Positions 10,201 to 18,237 of a DNA stretch of 64,000 nt are shown piece by piece. Each line of letters starts with the position of its first letter. Position 1 is the stretch's first letter. The DNA is from Sulfitobacter undariae. Its GTDB lineage: Bacteria; Pseudomonadota; Alphaproteobacteria; Rhodobacterales; Rhodobacteraceae. A program made the translations under genes and the position numbers. The stretch spans positions 1 through 64,000 of the forward strand of contig NZ_JACIEI010000014.1 of assembly GCF_014196805.1 (NCBI RefSeq), in the 5' to 3' direction. Under the pieces are notes generated by a model that was given only the letters and a program-made list of their open reading frames with translations, did not search any database and was not told the origin of the DNA.

Positions 10201-11228
10201 CAGGGGATGACAGCCTCACTGGGGGCGATGGCGATGACACTCTTCTAGGCGGGGCGGGTAACGACACCCTTTCAGGCGGGGCAGGTGCCGATTCACTTGT
10301 AGGGGGCACAGGGGATGACACCTTTACTTACAATGACGGAGATGGTGCTGATACGATTTCAGATTTTGGCACCGATGACAGCGTACCAACTGAAGACGGT
10401 GATCCAACCAACAATGATTTTGTCGATCTCAGCAGCTTCTATGATGCCGCATCTCTTGCAGCGGTAAACGGGTCTGACGCCGACCCGAGCAATGATTTCA
10501 CACATGCGCTGCAAATGTTGCGTTCTGACGCAGCTGACGGGACAATCGACGGCATCATCAACGGTGTCGATCATAGCGCATTGATCGGTGATATTGATCT
10601 CACCCTGCTTTCGGGTGGCGCGGCGGTTACAGGCGGTGACCTTACCAATGATAACACCGGTGTGGTTTGTTTCACATCCGGCACAGCAATCCGCACGCCG
10701 CGCGGCGATGTCCTGATCGACGAGTTGAAAGTTGGGGATTCGGTCACCACGATGGATAATGGGCCCCAGCAAATCCGCTGGATTGGCACCCGTGAGCTGA
10801 AACAGCCAGAACTAAACCAGAATCCGAGCCTGCGCCCCATCCTTTTCCCCAAAGGGGTTATGGGGGCCGAGCGTGATCTTTTGGTTTCACCGCAACATGG
10901 CATGTTATTTCGAAGCACCCAACATCTGGCACGCGCCAAACATCTGACAACCAGCGAAAAGCAGGTCCGCGTTGCCAATGGTAAACGTGAGGTCACATAC
11001 ATCCACTTGATGTTCGATGCCCATCAAATCATCTTTGCGGAAAATGTCCCATCCGAAAGCTTCTTCCCCGGTCCAATGGCCTTCAAAATGCTGAGCCACT
11101 CCGCCCGCCAAGAGGTATTGGAAATCTTTCCTGAACTTGGGCAAATCACAGATAGGACCTCAGCGTTTACGGCCTACGGAATGTTGGCGCGTGAGTTTTC
11201 AAATGATAAAAACGTCCTATGCCGTTAG
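7272..11228 (+). CDS. RTX calcium-binding repeat protein with C-terminal Hint domain
   Basis: 1318 residues, strongly acidic and almost free of Lys/Arg until the C-terminus, typical of type I secreted proteins folded by Ca2+. Blocks of GGxGxDxxx nonapeptides lie at about residues 149-257, 335-400, 530-620, 777-893 and 957-1017. A module of about 110 residues (from TISDFGTDDS to IGDIDLTLLSGG) occurs twice, at about 402-515 and 1017-1132. The second copy runs directly into a Hint domain (CFTSGTAI, then SPQHGML) at 1132-1287. ATG 7272 is chosen over GTG 7260 because it is the stronger start codon, although neither has a good ribosome site. No type I exporter genes are adjacent. Function could be adhesion, surface layer or exoenzyme; no catalytic domain was recognised. 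Confidence 0.9.
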   Translation: MSVDISTNSLYEYNGDLTSLLNLSILPDVSGPMSGTITDDNGLLGTGTPTTVTIGGVESEIVYIGAGTVSLTIAFITLDSREIAAFSIDGQIYLYAPDGFSLLAGVVATFEFNEGVPFRLYDGAVDGSDIGQTMGFGYSDVDGDSITTGADTIFGNGGSDYISGLAGNDLIIGGTGNDTVLGGTGNDTIHGDEGDDSLLGGDGADSIEGGIGDDTIDGGAGNDTLYGDEGNDTINGGAGDDAIYGGDGNDVWRDSGENGGSDTVYLEDGDDYAEVGYLITGVPEIVDGGSGNDTIALDAAITNTLDLDLTLNDDGTSSSTSIGSVISNFENVRGNAGENQIAGNMLGNQIWGLAGDDSLSGGGGSDTLSGGDDNDTIDGGDGNDLIYGGTGDDSLTGGDGDDQFFYSNGADTISDFGTDDSGSVDDGDQTNNDFINLSGFYNGTSTASVNSADADPSNDFAGALEMLRADAADGRIDAVIGGVDYSALIGDIDLTLLSGGSAVTGADLTFDNTGVSGAGVGSDGIVSGTGGNDTIDVSYTGDPDGDMVDANDNAAGNNDDIIDAGDGDDFIIAGEGDDFVLGGTGVDTIYGGDGNDQIDAGEDAGIVSGGDGGDVIQVFGGTRADEIDGGSGIDYFFIVQVDTSGSANLGLIAGGDGSDFIDVIDSDIGEIYGSDISGTDLGGAGYDTFNIYGDSSVDLIWTGYSSDETGGTDFITISDTSTVDQVSITTLDQDVAITINDQGQLGNDTSNPTVDGWSGAQTVTVNDNGVIDGSGSFDLGAGNDTITFNDASTLDTVLDAGLGDDQIAFQGNATAQANVLGGDGNDVIIFAGTATTTGNIQAGVGDDLIFAGISDDVIYGDSGNNTLSGGSGDDTIYSGTGDDEALGGSGDDVFIATGALSDNDTITGGESGETTGDTIDYSGVTDNLTVAYSALETGTISGGAGTHTFSEIENLILGSGDDTVVGAAGADNIDGGAGDDSLTGGDGDDTLLGGAGNDTLSGGAGADSLVGGTGDDTFTYNDGDGADTISDFGTDDSVPTEDGDPTNNDFVDLSSFYDAASLAAVNGSDADPSNDFTHALQMLRSDAADGTIDGIINGVDHSALIGDIDLTLLSGGAAVTGGDLTNDNTGVVCFTSGTAIRTPRGDVLIDELKVGDSVTTMDNGPQQIRWIGTRELKQPELNQNPSLRPILFPKGVMGAERDLLVSPQHGMLFRSTQHLARAKHLTTSEKQVRVANGKREVTYIHLMFDAHQIIFAENVPSESFFPGPMAFKMLSHSARQEVLEIFPELGQITDRTSAFTAYGMLAREFSNDKNVLCR
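8476..8815 (+). repeat. Internal repeat copy A (pre-Hint module)
   Basis: Encodes about 113 residues closely matching copy B at 10321-10665: ISDFGTDDS, a TNNDF segment, ADPSNDF, ALxMLRxDAADG, and IGDIDLTLLSGG are shared. Unlike copy B, it leads into further RTX repeats, not into a Hint domain. Confidence 0.85.
10321..10665 (+). repeat. Internal repeat copy B (pre-Hint module)
   Basis: Second copy of the roughly 113-residue module, joined directly to the Hint domain beginning at CFTSGTAI. Within this gene, copy A looks like a duplication that lost its Hint partner. Confidence 0.85.
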
Positions 11229-11254
11229 ATGCGTAGGCACTTCGCCACACGGGT

Positions 11255-11291
11255 TTTTATGCTTCCAGCAACCCTCGGTGGAAGCATAAAA
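11255..11291. repeat. Strong inverted repeat downstream of the RTX gene
   Basis: Perfect 13-bp arms (TTTTATGCTTCCA / TGGAAGCATAAAA) flank an 11-nt loop, 26 nt after the RTX stop. The T residues are on the 5' arm on both strands, so it is not a canonical intrinsic terminator. It may protect the mRNA 3' end or act as a binding site. Confidence 0.7.
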
Positions 11292-11467
11292 CCAAATATG
11301 CCTGCACACTTGGCCATGAAACAATGCGTAAGCGGCATTCTGACAGGCATGACCCTCAGCAAAGACAACAGGTTGACCCAAGCCCCGGCGCAACACTATC
11401 ACAAAAAGAAACTGCTGCGCCCTATCGGCTTCTTGTACGCCTCAGAGCACGGCGATAAGTGGAGATC

Positions 11468-12235
11468 ATGACAGCATCACACCCCGCAAGACAGCTCACC
11501 GTACGCGGTGCCTATAACATCCGCGATCTGGGCGGCTATACAACCGCCCAAGGCACGCCCGTTCCGTGGCGGAATTTCTTGCGCGCCGATTGCCTACACC
11601 GATTGGACAAAGGTGAACCCGAGCGCTTGCATTTCGAAGGCCTCTGTATGGTTGTGGACTTGCGCACAGCGCGTGAAGTCCGCGATGCGCCCAGTTGTCT
11701 GGAAGGTATGCGAGGGGTTGATTGGGTAAACCTGCCGCTCTTTGATGCGCTGTCCCCAGCCGCACTGGCCGAGGTAGATGTGCCAGAAGGCGGTCATCCG
11801 CTGCTGACCATGTACATCACTGCCGTTGAAACACGGGCAGAGGCGATCACCAACATCCTGAACCGAATTGCGCAGGTGGAACAGGGTACAGTTCTCTTCA
11901 ACTGCACCGCAGGCAAAGACCGCACTGGCGTGATTGCTGCACTCTTGCTGGGTTTGGCTGGCGTGTCCCATTCGGACATCATCACCGACTACGCTCTGAC
12001 AGAATCCCTGATCCCCGAATTGGTTTCCGAATTCCTTAGCCTGTCGCGGAGCAATGGTGGCGACGTACAAGCCTATGCAACGCTGCTGGAAAGCCCAGCG
12101 GATGCAATGGCCGGATTGTTGGCGCATCTGGATGCCAACTACGGCTCTGTCACGGGTTACCTAGACCATATTGGCGTACCTCTAGAGACTTTATCCCGCC
12201 TACAGGATCGCCTAGGTCTAAACGACAGCCATTAA
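11468..12235 (+). CDS. Tyrosine-protein phosphatase, Y_phosphatase3-like
   Basis: 255 residues. It carries the CX5R phosphatase loop CTAGKDRTG (Cys 146, Arg 152) and the N-terminal NIRDLGGY motif typical of bacterial DSP/PTP-like phosphatases of the Y_phosphatase3 family. The Cys attacks the phosphoester and the general acid is probably one of the Asp residues in LFDALS or VDVPEG. ATG 11468 is preferred over GTG 11459, since a GGAG precedes it closely. It is convergent with the DgoK-like gene. The substrate (phosphotyrosine, phosphoinositide or small phosphate) is unknown. Confidence 0.85.
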   Translation: MTASHPARQLTVRGAYNIRDLGGYTTAQGTPVPWRNFLRADCLHRLDKGEPERLHFEGLCMVVDLRTAREVRDAPSCLEGMRGVDWVNLPLFDALSPAALAEVDVPEGGHPLLTMYITAVETRAEAITNILNRIAQVEQGTVLFNCTAGKDRTGVIAALLLGLAGVSHSDIITDYALTESLIPELVSEFLSLSRSNGGDVQAYATLLESPADAMAGLLAHLDANYGSVTGYLDHIGVPLETLSRLQDRLGLNDSH

Positions 12236-12276
12236 CGGCGATTTTTTGCGAAAGCTCGGTCAAAGGAACTTTTACT

Positions 12277-13131
12277 CTAATCCTTTTGCCCCGCATAAGC
12301 ATGCGCCACCCCCCGAAAGGCCATATCGACAGCGTCGCAACACGGCGCAATGACACCCTGTGTCCGCAAAGCCGCTTGATACTGCTCTGCCACCGCAGCT
12401 TCTCCGATGATCGCAACATTTTGGCCCAGCCAGTAAGGCCGCGCAGCCGCCATTTCCATCCCGATCCACATGCCTGACAGGCGCGCCCGCGCCTTGGCGG
12501 GATTATGCCCCACCAGCCGCTCTTCTGCATGTAGGGAAAACAGCGCCGCGACCGCGCGTTCGGGACGTGACATTGCGTCAGACAATGCAACTTCGAACGC
12601 GGCATCGTCCCAACCTGTACCTTCCAGCGCACGGCTTAAAGCAGAGTCCGCTGCCAGCATCTCAATCACCTCACCGGTCATAAAGGTCTGAAAGCTCACA
12701 ACTTCGCCAGCACTGATGTGAACCCAATTGCTACGCGCACCAGCCAAGCACAATACCCCGTCCCATTCAGGATTGGCCGCAAGAAACCCCAAAATCTGTG
12801 CCACCTGCCCGTCCATGACATCTGCGGGCTGCGTCTGCGCCATGCCATCAAGGCACATCACAGCAACACGCGGATCGATTTCTTGCAACGGCACAAAACT
12901 ACTTGGCGGCACAGCCGGAACATTCACAAGATTCAACGCGCTTGGCCCAGCAAAAAGAATGGGTAAAACGCTGTTCTCTTCTAAAAAGGGGGCAAGCATT
13001 TGCAACAGCGAACCTGTGTACGATGCCGTTGTGAGCGTTTCACTCATGTCGGTGACTGCGCCCGCATTGTGCACGCGCAGATGCAGGGTCTTGCCGATCA
13101 AAACTGCCGCGGCCCATCTATCGTCGTTCAT
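12277..13131 (-). CDS. DgoK-like protein lacking kinase signature residues
   Basis: 284 residues aligned end to end with 2-dehydro-3-deoxygalactonokinases: MTGE (151-154), then a YWLGQNVAIIGEAAVAEQYQ-type segment near the C-terminus where that family has its third conserved block. The N-terminal phosphate loop, DWGST in E. coli DgoK, is here VLIGKT (10-15). The MVGS segment is replaced by LFAGPS, RGEE by LDGMAQ, and PGTHxKW by AGARSNW. The fold is probably kept, but key ASKHA catalytic and substrate positions are not, so it may be inactive or have a changed role. ATG 13131 matches the family N-terminus. It is divergent from fbp. Confidence 0.7.
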   Translation of the reverse strand: MNDDRWAAAVLIGKTLHLRVHNAGAVTDMSETLTTASYTGSLLQMLAPFLEENSVLPILFAGPSALNLVNVPAVPPSSFVPLQEIDPRVAVMCLDGMAQTQPADVMDGQVAQILGFLAANPEWDGVLCLAGARSNWVHISAGEVVSFQTFMTGEVIEMLAADSALSRALEGTGWDDAAFEVALSDAMSRPERAVAALFSLHAEERLVGHNPAKARARLSGMWIGMEMAAARPYWLGQNVAIIGEAAVAEQYQAALRTQGVIAPCCDAVDMAFRGVAHAYAGQKD

Positions 13132-13286
13132 ATCACACCCATTGTTTGTCGCGCTGACCGTACCTTGTGTCTGGGGGGGCAGCAACGGGCAGCCGCATCA
13201 GAATTTAGCTGCTGCACGCTTGCCCTCAGGAGCGATAGCCTCCAATGTCGCCACAACAGCCAGAGACGGCTTCAAGAGGGCAAAAC

Positions 13287-14270
13287 ATGACACAAACCAC
13301 ACTCCGCCAGCACCTACAGGCACAACAAACCGACACCGATTTAATGATCCTGATGGAAGACATCGCCACAGCTTGCCGCATGATCGCGGACCGTGTGCGC
13401 CATGGTGCTTTTGCTGGTGTTCTAGGGGCCGCAGAGACCGAGAATATTCAGGGCGAAACACAAAAAGAACTGGATGTCATTTCTGACGAGGTATTCCAGC
13501 AGATTGTCGGCGGCAACCCGTCACTGGCCGCGCTGGTATCTGAGGAAGTGGATGAAGTGAACTGGCGCAAAGAAGCGCCCCAAGCGGGCGATTTTGTCGT
13601 TTATTACGATCCGCTGGATGGGTCATCTAATCTAGATGTGAACCTGTCCGTTGGTACTATTTTCTCCATCGTCCGTCTGGATGCCGCCATTTCGCCCCAA
13701 GCAGATGCCGTCAAGATCAAAGGCACTGAACAGGTCGCAGCGGGTTATGCCATTTATGGCCCCTCTACGGGTCTGGTAATCACAACAGGTCAAGGCGTCG
13801 ATGGCTTTACTCATCACCCTGGATCAGGTGAGTTTTTGCTGACCCAGCCAGAAATGAGCATCCCTGCCGAGACACAAGAATTTGCAATCAACGCGTCGCG
13901 CTATGACATGTGGGACACCCCTATTCGCGGTTACATCGACGATTGCCTACGCGGCGCAAACGGTCCGCGCGGTAAGAAATTTAACATGCGCTGGTGTGCT
14001 TCGATGGTGGCAGATGTCCACCGTATCCTGACACGGGGCGGCGTGTTTTTATATCCTGCGGATAGCGGCAACGCGGCACAGGGCGGTAAATTGCGCCTGA
14101 TGTATGAGGCAAACCCGATGGGTATGTTGGTTGAGCAAGCTGGCGGTGCCTCATCAACAGGCACGGGCCGCATCCTCGAAGTTGCCCCCACAGGCCATCA
14201 CCAGCGGGTGCCAGTGATCCTTGGATCACGCGATGAGGTCGCTGTGATCGAAGGATATCACAAAAAGTAG
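13287..14270 (+). CDS. fbp: Fructose-1,6-bisphosphatase, class I
   Basis: 327 residues. It hydrolyses fructose 1,6-bisphosphate to fructose 6-phosphate in gluconeogenesis. The metal-binding signature YYDPLDGSSNLDVN is intact near residues 95-110, and the C-terminal sugar-phosphate site includes MRWCASMVADVHR, LRLMYEANPM and LVEQAGG. The start at 13287 has AGAGGG 6 nt upstream. Gluconeogenic use fits the adjacent glycerol genes, since glycerol enters as triose phosphate. It is divergent from the DgoK-like gene and convergent with the GntR regulator, with only 3 nt between stops. Confidence 0.95.
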   Translation: MTQTTLRQHLQAQQTDTDLMILMEDIATACRMIADRVRHGAFAGVLGAAETENIQGETQKELDVISDEVFQQIVGGNPSLAALVSEEVDEVNWRKEAPQAGDFVVYYDPLDGSSNLDVNLSVGTIFSIVRLDAAISPQADAVKIKGTEQVAAGYAIYGPSTGLVITTGQGVDGFTHHPGSGEFLLTQPEMSIPAETQEFAINASRYDMWDTPIRGYIDDCLRGANGPRGKKFNMRWCASMVADVHRILTRGGVFLYPADSGNAAQGGKLRLMYEANPMGMLVEQAGGASSTGTGRILEVAPTGHHQRVPVILGSRDEVAVIEGYHKK

Positions 14271-14273
14271 CGC

Positions 14274-14927
14274 CTATTCCGCCTCGTCGAGGCCTTTGGC
14301 AACTTGGCTATGGCCTTGCAAAATATCGCTGTGGATCGCTTCGCCCACTGCTTCATAGTCGCCATCACGCAACGCACTGATGGCGACTTCGTGCATATCG
14401 GGCAGCTCTTCCGTCTGGGCCTGTTTTACCATCACGCGCAACGACGGACCAATCCGCAGCCAGTGTGACGCCGCCGTTGCCATCAGAATTTCCGCCTCTG
14501 AATGGGCATAAAGCGCCCAATGGAACCTATGATTATGGCGCAGGTAGGATTGGATATCCCCTGCTGCAAGCGCCGCATTCACGTGAGAGTCGATTTCTTC
14601 CAACGCGTCGATGTCGGCAGACTCCATGCCCACTGCAGCCAAACGCGCGATCTGCGGCTCAATCCCTGTGCGGGCGTATGTCAGTTCTTGCAACTGTTCG
14701 ATCGTCAGTTCAGGCACCATGATCCGGCGGTTATCACTTGCGCGCAATGCCCCTTCCGCTGTCAAACGGCGAATGGCTTCGCGGGCGGGCGTAATGCCTG
14801 CATCCAGCCGCTCAACAATACCTTGAATGGTCACAGCTTCACCCGGCAACAACTCTCCGAATAGGATCAGATCACGGGCTTTGCGGTAGATAATTTCATG
14901 TGAGGGTAGCGAGGAGGTTAGGGTCAT
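14274..14927 (-). CDS. GntR-family regulator, FCD (FadR-type) domain
   Basis: 217 residues. An N-terminal winged helix (about 8-72; IxxGELLPGEAVT, AGITPAREAIRRLTAEGAL) is followed by an all-helical FCD ligand domain (about 80-205) with conserved His/Asp positions (RHNHRFHWALY, HEVAISALRDGD) that usually bind a metal and a carboxylate. It lies 70 nt downstream of glpK on the same strand, so it could regulate or be co-transcribed with the glycerol genes. Its effector cannot be assigned from sequence. Confidence 0.88.
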   Translation of the reverse strand: MTLTSSLPSHEIIYRKARDLILFGELLPGEAVTIQGIVERLDAGITPAREAIRRLTAEGALRASDNRRIMVPELTIEQLQELTYARTGIEPQIARLAAVGMESADIDALEEIDSHVNAALAAGDIQSYLRHNHRFHWALYAHSEAEILMATAASHWLRIGPSLRVMVKQAQTEELPDMHEVAISALRDGDYEAVGEAIHSDILQGHSQVAKGLDEAE

Positions 14928-14934
14928 AATGTGC

Positions 14935-14955
14935 CTGTGACTGTGACTGTGACTG
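14935..14955. repeat. CTGTGA hexanucleotide tandem repeat
   Basis: Three perfect copies of CTGTGA plus a partial copy lie 8-28 nt upstream of the GntR start codon, where its ribosome-binding region should be. Copy-number change would alter spacing in the translation-initiation region. Confidence 0.7.
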
Positions 14956-14997
14956 GTAAAGTATCATGGCAAAGATTGATCCCTTTGACCATGGCGA

Positions 14998-16491
14998 TCA
15001 GACGCTCAGCGTTGCGCGCACGGCGCGGCCCCATGCGGCATAACGATCTTCGCGGGTGCTTTCATCCATTTGCGGCGCAAAGGTCTGTTGCAACGCCCAC
15101 GCTTTGGCAAAGCCCTCCATCTGAGGATAGAGCCCCGCCCGCTGGCCTGCCAGCCATGCCACACCCAATGCGGTTGTTTCCGTGATATGCGGACGGTCCA
15201 CAGGCGCACCTGTGATGTCTGCTAAAAACTGCATCGCCCAATCGCTGGCTGCCATGCCACCGTCCACACGTAATGTCGGATCGGCATCATGGCTTTTCCA
15301 ATCGGCATGCATGGCCTCAAGCAAGTCACGCGTCTGAAAACCGACGCTTTCCAATGCGGCGCGTGCCATCTCGGCAGGGCCGGTTGCACGTGTCAGGCCA
15401 AAGGCCGCGCCACGGCAATCAGGGTTCCAATAAGGCGCACCTAATCCGGTAAAAGCAGGCACTAATATGACGTTTTGCGATCTATCCGATTGCTCTGCTA
15501 AGACACTGGTTTCGGCGGCATCGCCGATCACGCCCAGCCCGTCCCGCAGCCATTGCACAACGGCACCCGCCACAAAGATTGAGCCTTCCAGTGCATATGT
15601 CGGCACACCGTCCAACTGATAGGCGATGGTTGTCAGCAAGCGGTGTTTGGACGCCACGGCGGTTTTCCCCGTGTTCAGCAACGCAAAACACCCCGTGCCG
15701 TAGGTGGATTTCAACATCCCCGGCTCAAAGCACGCTTGCCCGACGGCAGCGGCCTGTTGATCCCCCGCCACCCCGAAAATCGGAATCGCCGCCCCCAGTA
15801 TGTCAGGATCAGTCTTGCCAAAATCGGCAGCGCAATCTTTGACCTGCGGCAGCATCTCCATGGGAATATCCAACAAGGCGCAGATGTCTTTGCTCCAGAC
15901 ACCTTTGTGAATGTCATAGAGCATCGTACGTGCGGCATTTGTCGCGTCAGTCACATGGGCACGGCCCCCCGTCAGGTTCCAGATCAGCCAACTGTCTACT
16001 GTGCCGAATTTCAGCAACCCTGCCCGCGCCTGATCCCTTGCGCCTTCATGATGATCTAGAATCCATTTCAGCTTTGTCCCTGAAAAATAGGGATCCAGCA
16101 GCAGACCTGTTTGCTCAGCAACCAATTCTCCATGCCCAGCCTCTTGCAAAGCATGGCACATATCTGCGGTGCGGCGGTCCTGCCAAACGATAGCATTGCC
16201 AATAGCCGCGCCTGTCTCGACATTCCAAACCACGGTGGTTTCGCGCTGGTTTGTGATTCCGATCGCGGCGATATCCGCTGCAGTACAATCAGCCGTTTCC
16301 AACACCTCACGGCAGGTGGCCAGCGTGGAGCGCCACAGGTCTTGGGGATCATGCTCCACCCAACCGGATTGCGGGAAATGTTGCGCAAACTCCTGTTGTG
16401 CGGTGGCGGCAACCTTCAGGTCTGCGTCAAATATAATCGCACGCGAAGAGGTAGTGCCCTGATCAATGGCCAGAATATTGTTTGCGGTCAT
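14998..16491 (-). CDS. glpK: Glycerol kinase
   Basis: 497 residues, the normal length. It phosphorylates glycerol to sn-glycerol 3-phosphate with ATP. FGGY-family signatures are present: the N-terminal phosphate loop DQGTTSSRA, the QSGWVEHDP substrate region, [11 protein letters not shown], and the C-terminal [10 protein letters not shown] motif. The ATG overlaps the glpD stop by 4 nt (ATGA), with GGAGG just upstream inside glpD, so translation is coupled. It is the second gene of glpD-glpK. No glpF or glycerol transporter is in the window. Confidence 0.97.
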   Translation of the reverse strand: MTANNILAIDQGTTSSRAIIFDADLKVAATAQQEFAQHFPQSGWVEHDPQDLWRSTLATCREVLETADCTAADIAAIGITNQRETTVVWNVETGAAIGNAIVWQDRRTADMCHALQEAGHGELVAEQTGLLLDPYFSGTKLKWILDHHEGARDQARAGLLKFGTVDSWLIWNLTGGRAHVTDATNAARTMLYDIHKGVWSKDICALLDIPMEMLPQVKDCAADFGKTDPDILGAAIPIFGVAGDQQAAAVGQACFEPGMLKSTYGTGCFALLNTGKTAVASKHRLLTTIAYQLDGVPTYALEGSIFVAGAVVQWLRDGLGVIGDAAETSVLAEQSDRSQNVILVPAFTGLGAPYWNPDCRGAAFGLTRATGPAEMARAALESVGFQTRDLLEAMHADWKSHDADPTLRVDGGMAASDWAMQFLADITGAPVDRPHITETTALGVAWLAGQRAGLYPQMEGFAKAWALQQTFAPQMDESTREDRYAAWGRAVRATLSV

Positions 16492-18065
16492 GAGGCCTCC
16501 TTTACGCCACGCATAAAGACATCAAGCGCAGCAATTTGGGCGTTGTCCATCCGCAGTCCCAATTTTGACCGCCGCCAAATGACATCATCCGACGTGGTGG
16601 CATACTCGTAGGTCATCAGATAACGGACTTCAGCTTCGGTCAATGTCGCCCCGAATTCCTGCCCCAAATCCTCAGCCGTCTTGGCATCGCCCAAAACAAT
16701 CTGCGCATGAGTACCATAGGCGCGAAACAATCGTTTGGCCCATTTTTCTGTCAGGAAAGGGTATTCACTAAGCAGCGCAGCAATCCTTGTACCCACCTCT
16801 GCCACAGGGAAATCCCCCCCAGGCAAAGCAACGCCAGCGGTCCATTTCGGCTCTAACGTTGGGATATAGGGTAATAGCTTGTCCATCGCGTCTTCGGCCA
16901 ACACGCGGTAGGTTGTGATCTTGCCGCCAAATATATTCAGGATAGGCGCACCCGCGTCATCAACCTTGAGCACATAATCACGCGTCGCAGCAGTGGCCGA
17001 TGTCGCCCCGTCATCATAGAGCGGGCGCACGCCTGAATAGGTCCAGACCACATCATCAGCGGAAATGTTACTCTCGAAATACTGGTTCGCAAATTGAATC
17101 AGGTAATCCCGTTCCTCTGGCGTACATTCAGGCGCTTTGGACGGGTCATCATGTTCGGCATCTGTTGTACCGATCAGGGTGAAATCTGTCTCATAGGGTA
17201 TGGCGAAGATAATCCGCCCGTCGCTACCTTGGAAGAAATAGCATTTATCGTGATCGTAAAGGCCTTTGGTCACAATATGTGACCCCCGAACCAGCCGAAC
17301 ACCCTCGGTCGAATTAACGCGCACTTTGGTTTGAATAATATCGCCTACCCAGGGGCCCCCAGCATTAACAAGAATACGTGCGTGATGGGTTTGCAGCCCA
17401 TATGGCCCCTCTGTCTGTACCTCCCACAGGTCACCCACACGCGCAGCCGAGATGACTTTGGTCTGCGTCATGATTTGTGCGCCGCGATCTTGTGCATCCC
17501 GTGCATTCAGCACCACCAAACGGCTGTCCTCAATCCAGCAATCGGAATACTCAAACGCATGTTCAAATCGCGCCTCTAGCGGGGCACCTTCAGCGGTGTT
17601 GCGCAATTTCAACGTACGTGTAGCAGGCAGCAAACTGCGCCCGCCAAGGTTGTCGTACATGAACAAGCCAAGCCGGATCAGCCAAGCAGGCCGCCGCCCC
17701 CGCATCCACGGCATCACCACGTTCAGAATTTTCGAAGTGGGCGTTTCCCCTTCAAAGCGCATGTCCCGGTGGTACGGCAGCACAAACCGCATTGGCCAAG
17801 AAATATGCGGCATCGCACGCAGCAAAACCTCGCGCTCCTTCAGGGCGTGACGGACCAGATTAATCTCAAAATATTCCAGATAGCGTAGCCCGCCATGGAA
17901 CATCTTGGTCGAGGCAGAAGACGTGGCTGACGCCAGATCGTTCATTTCGGCCAGCCCCACGCTTAACCCGCGTCCGGCCGCGTCACGGGCAATACCGCAG
18001 CCGTTCACGCCCCCACCAATGATAAAGAGATCAAATGGCTGGGCACTATTGGGGGAATTGTGCAT
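16488..18065 (-). CDS. glpD: Aerobic glycerol-3-phosphate dehydrogenase
   Basis: 525 residues. This FAD enzyme at the inner membrane oxidises glycerol 3-phosphate to dihydroxyacetone phosphate and passes electrons to quinone. The N-terminal dinucleotide fold reads [19 protein letters not shown]. Also seen are [13 protein letters not shown], the flavin-site LVNAGGPWV and [11 protein letters not shown]. It is the first gene of the glpD-glpK operon. Its product feeds triose phosphate into the pathway that includes the fructose-bisphosphatase encoded 3 kb away. Confidence 0.96.
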   Translation of the reverse strand: MHNSPNSAQPFDLFIIGGGVNGCGIARDAAGRGLSVGLAEMNDLASATSSASTKMFHGGLRYLEYFEINLVRHALKEREVLLRAMPHISWPMRFVLPYHRDMRFEGETPTSKILNVVMPWMRGRRPAWLIRLGLFMYDNLGGRSLLPATRTLKLRNTAEGAPLEARFEHAFEYSDCWIEDSRLVVLNARDAQDRGAQIMTQTKVISAARVGDLWEVQTEGPYGLQTHHARILVNAGGPWVGDIIQTKVRVNSTEGVRLVRGSHIVTKGLYDHDKCYFFQGSDGRIIFAIPYETDFTLIGTTDAEHDDPSKAPECTPEERDYLIQFANQYFESNISADDVVWTYSGVRPLYDDGATSATAATRDYVLKVDDAGAPILNIFGGKITTYRVLAEDAMDKLLPYIPTLEPKWTAGVALPGGDFPVAEVGTRIAALLSEYPFLTEKWAKRLFRAYGTHAQIVLGDAKTAEDLGQEFGATLTEAEVRYLMTYEYATTSDDVIWRRSKLGLRMDNAQIAALDVFMRGVKEAS

Positions 18066-18174
18066 GAGATTGCCTGTCTTGTGACGAAAAATTTAAGGGC
18101 CAGCTTCCATACAGAAGCCTTACCGCGACCATACAACATGAGTGACCATAGTACAGATCACAGCGGGCCGGATA

Positions 18175-18194
18175 TTTCGTTTAAGGGATCGAAA
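18175..18194. promoter_or_regulatory. Possible DeoR/GlpR-type operator upstream of glpD
   Basis: TTTCG-N10-CGAAA lies about 110 nt upstream of glpD. TTCG/CGAA-containing repeats are typical for GlpR-like DeoR repressors. No glpR is in the window, so this is a weak suggestion. Confidence 0.3.
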
Positions 18195-18195
18195 G

Positions 18196-18230
18196 GCCAG
18201 ATTTGAACAAAAAATCCGATCAAATCTGGC
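18196..18230 (-). terminator. Hairpin after the M20 peptidase gene
   Basis: A perfect 11-bp stem (GCCAGATTTGA / TCAAATCTGGC) with a 13-nt loop starts 8 nt after the M20 stop codon, at the end of the peptide-transporter operon. The trailing sequence CTTTC is only weakly T-rich. Confidence 0.6.
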
Positions 18231-18237
18231 TGTCTCT

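Noticed and set aside
7700-10330. RTX repeats as a CRISPR or other DNA repeat array
   Set aside because: Repeats are in frame, code for GGxGxDxxx and vary at synonymous positions, so selection is on protein.
11255-11291. Inverted repeat as RTX terminator
   Set aside because: The T-run is on the 5' arm on both strands, so it does not fit an intrinsic terminator; listed as a repeat.
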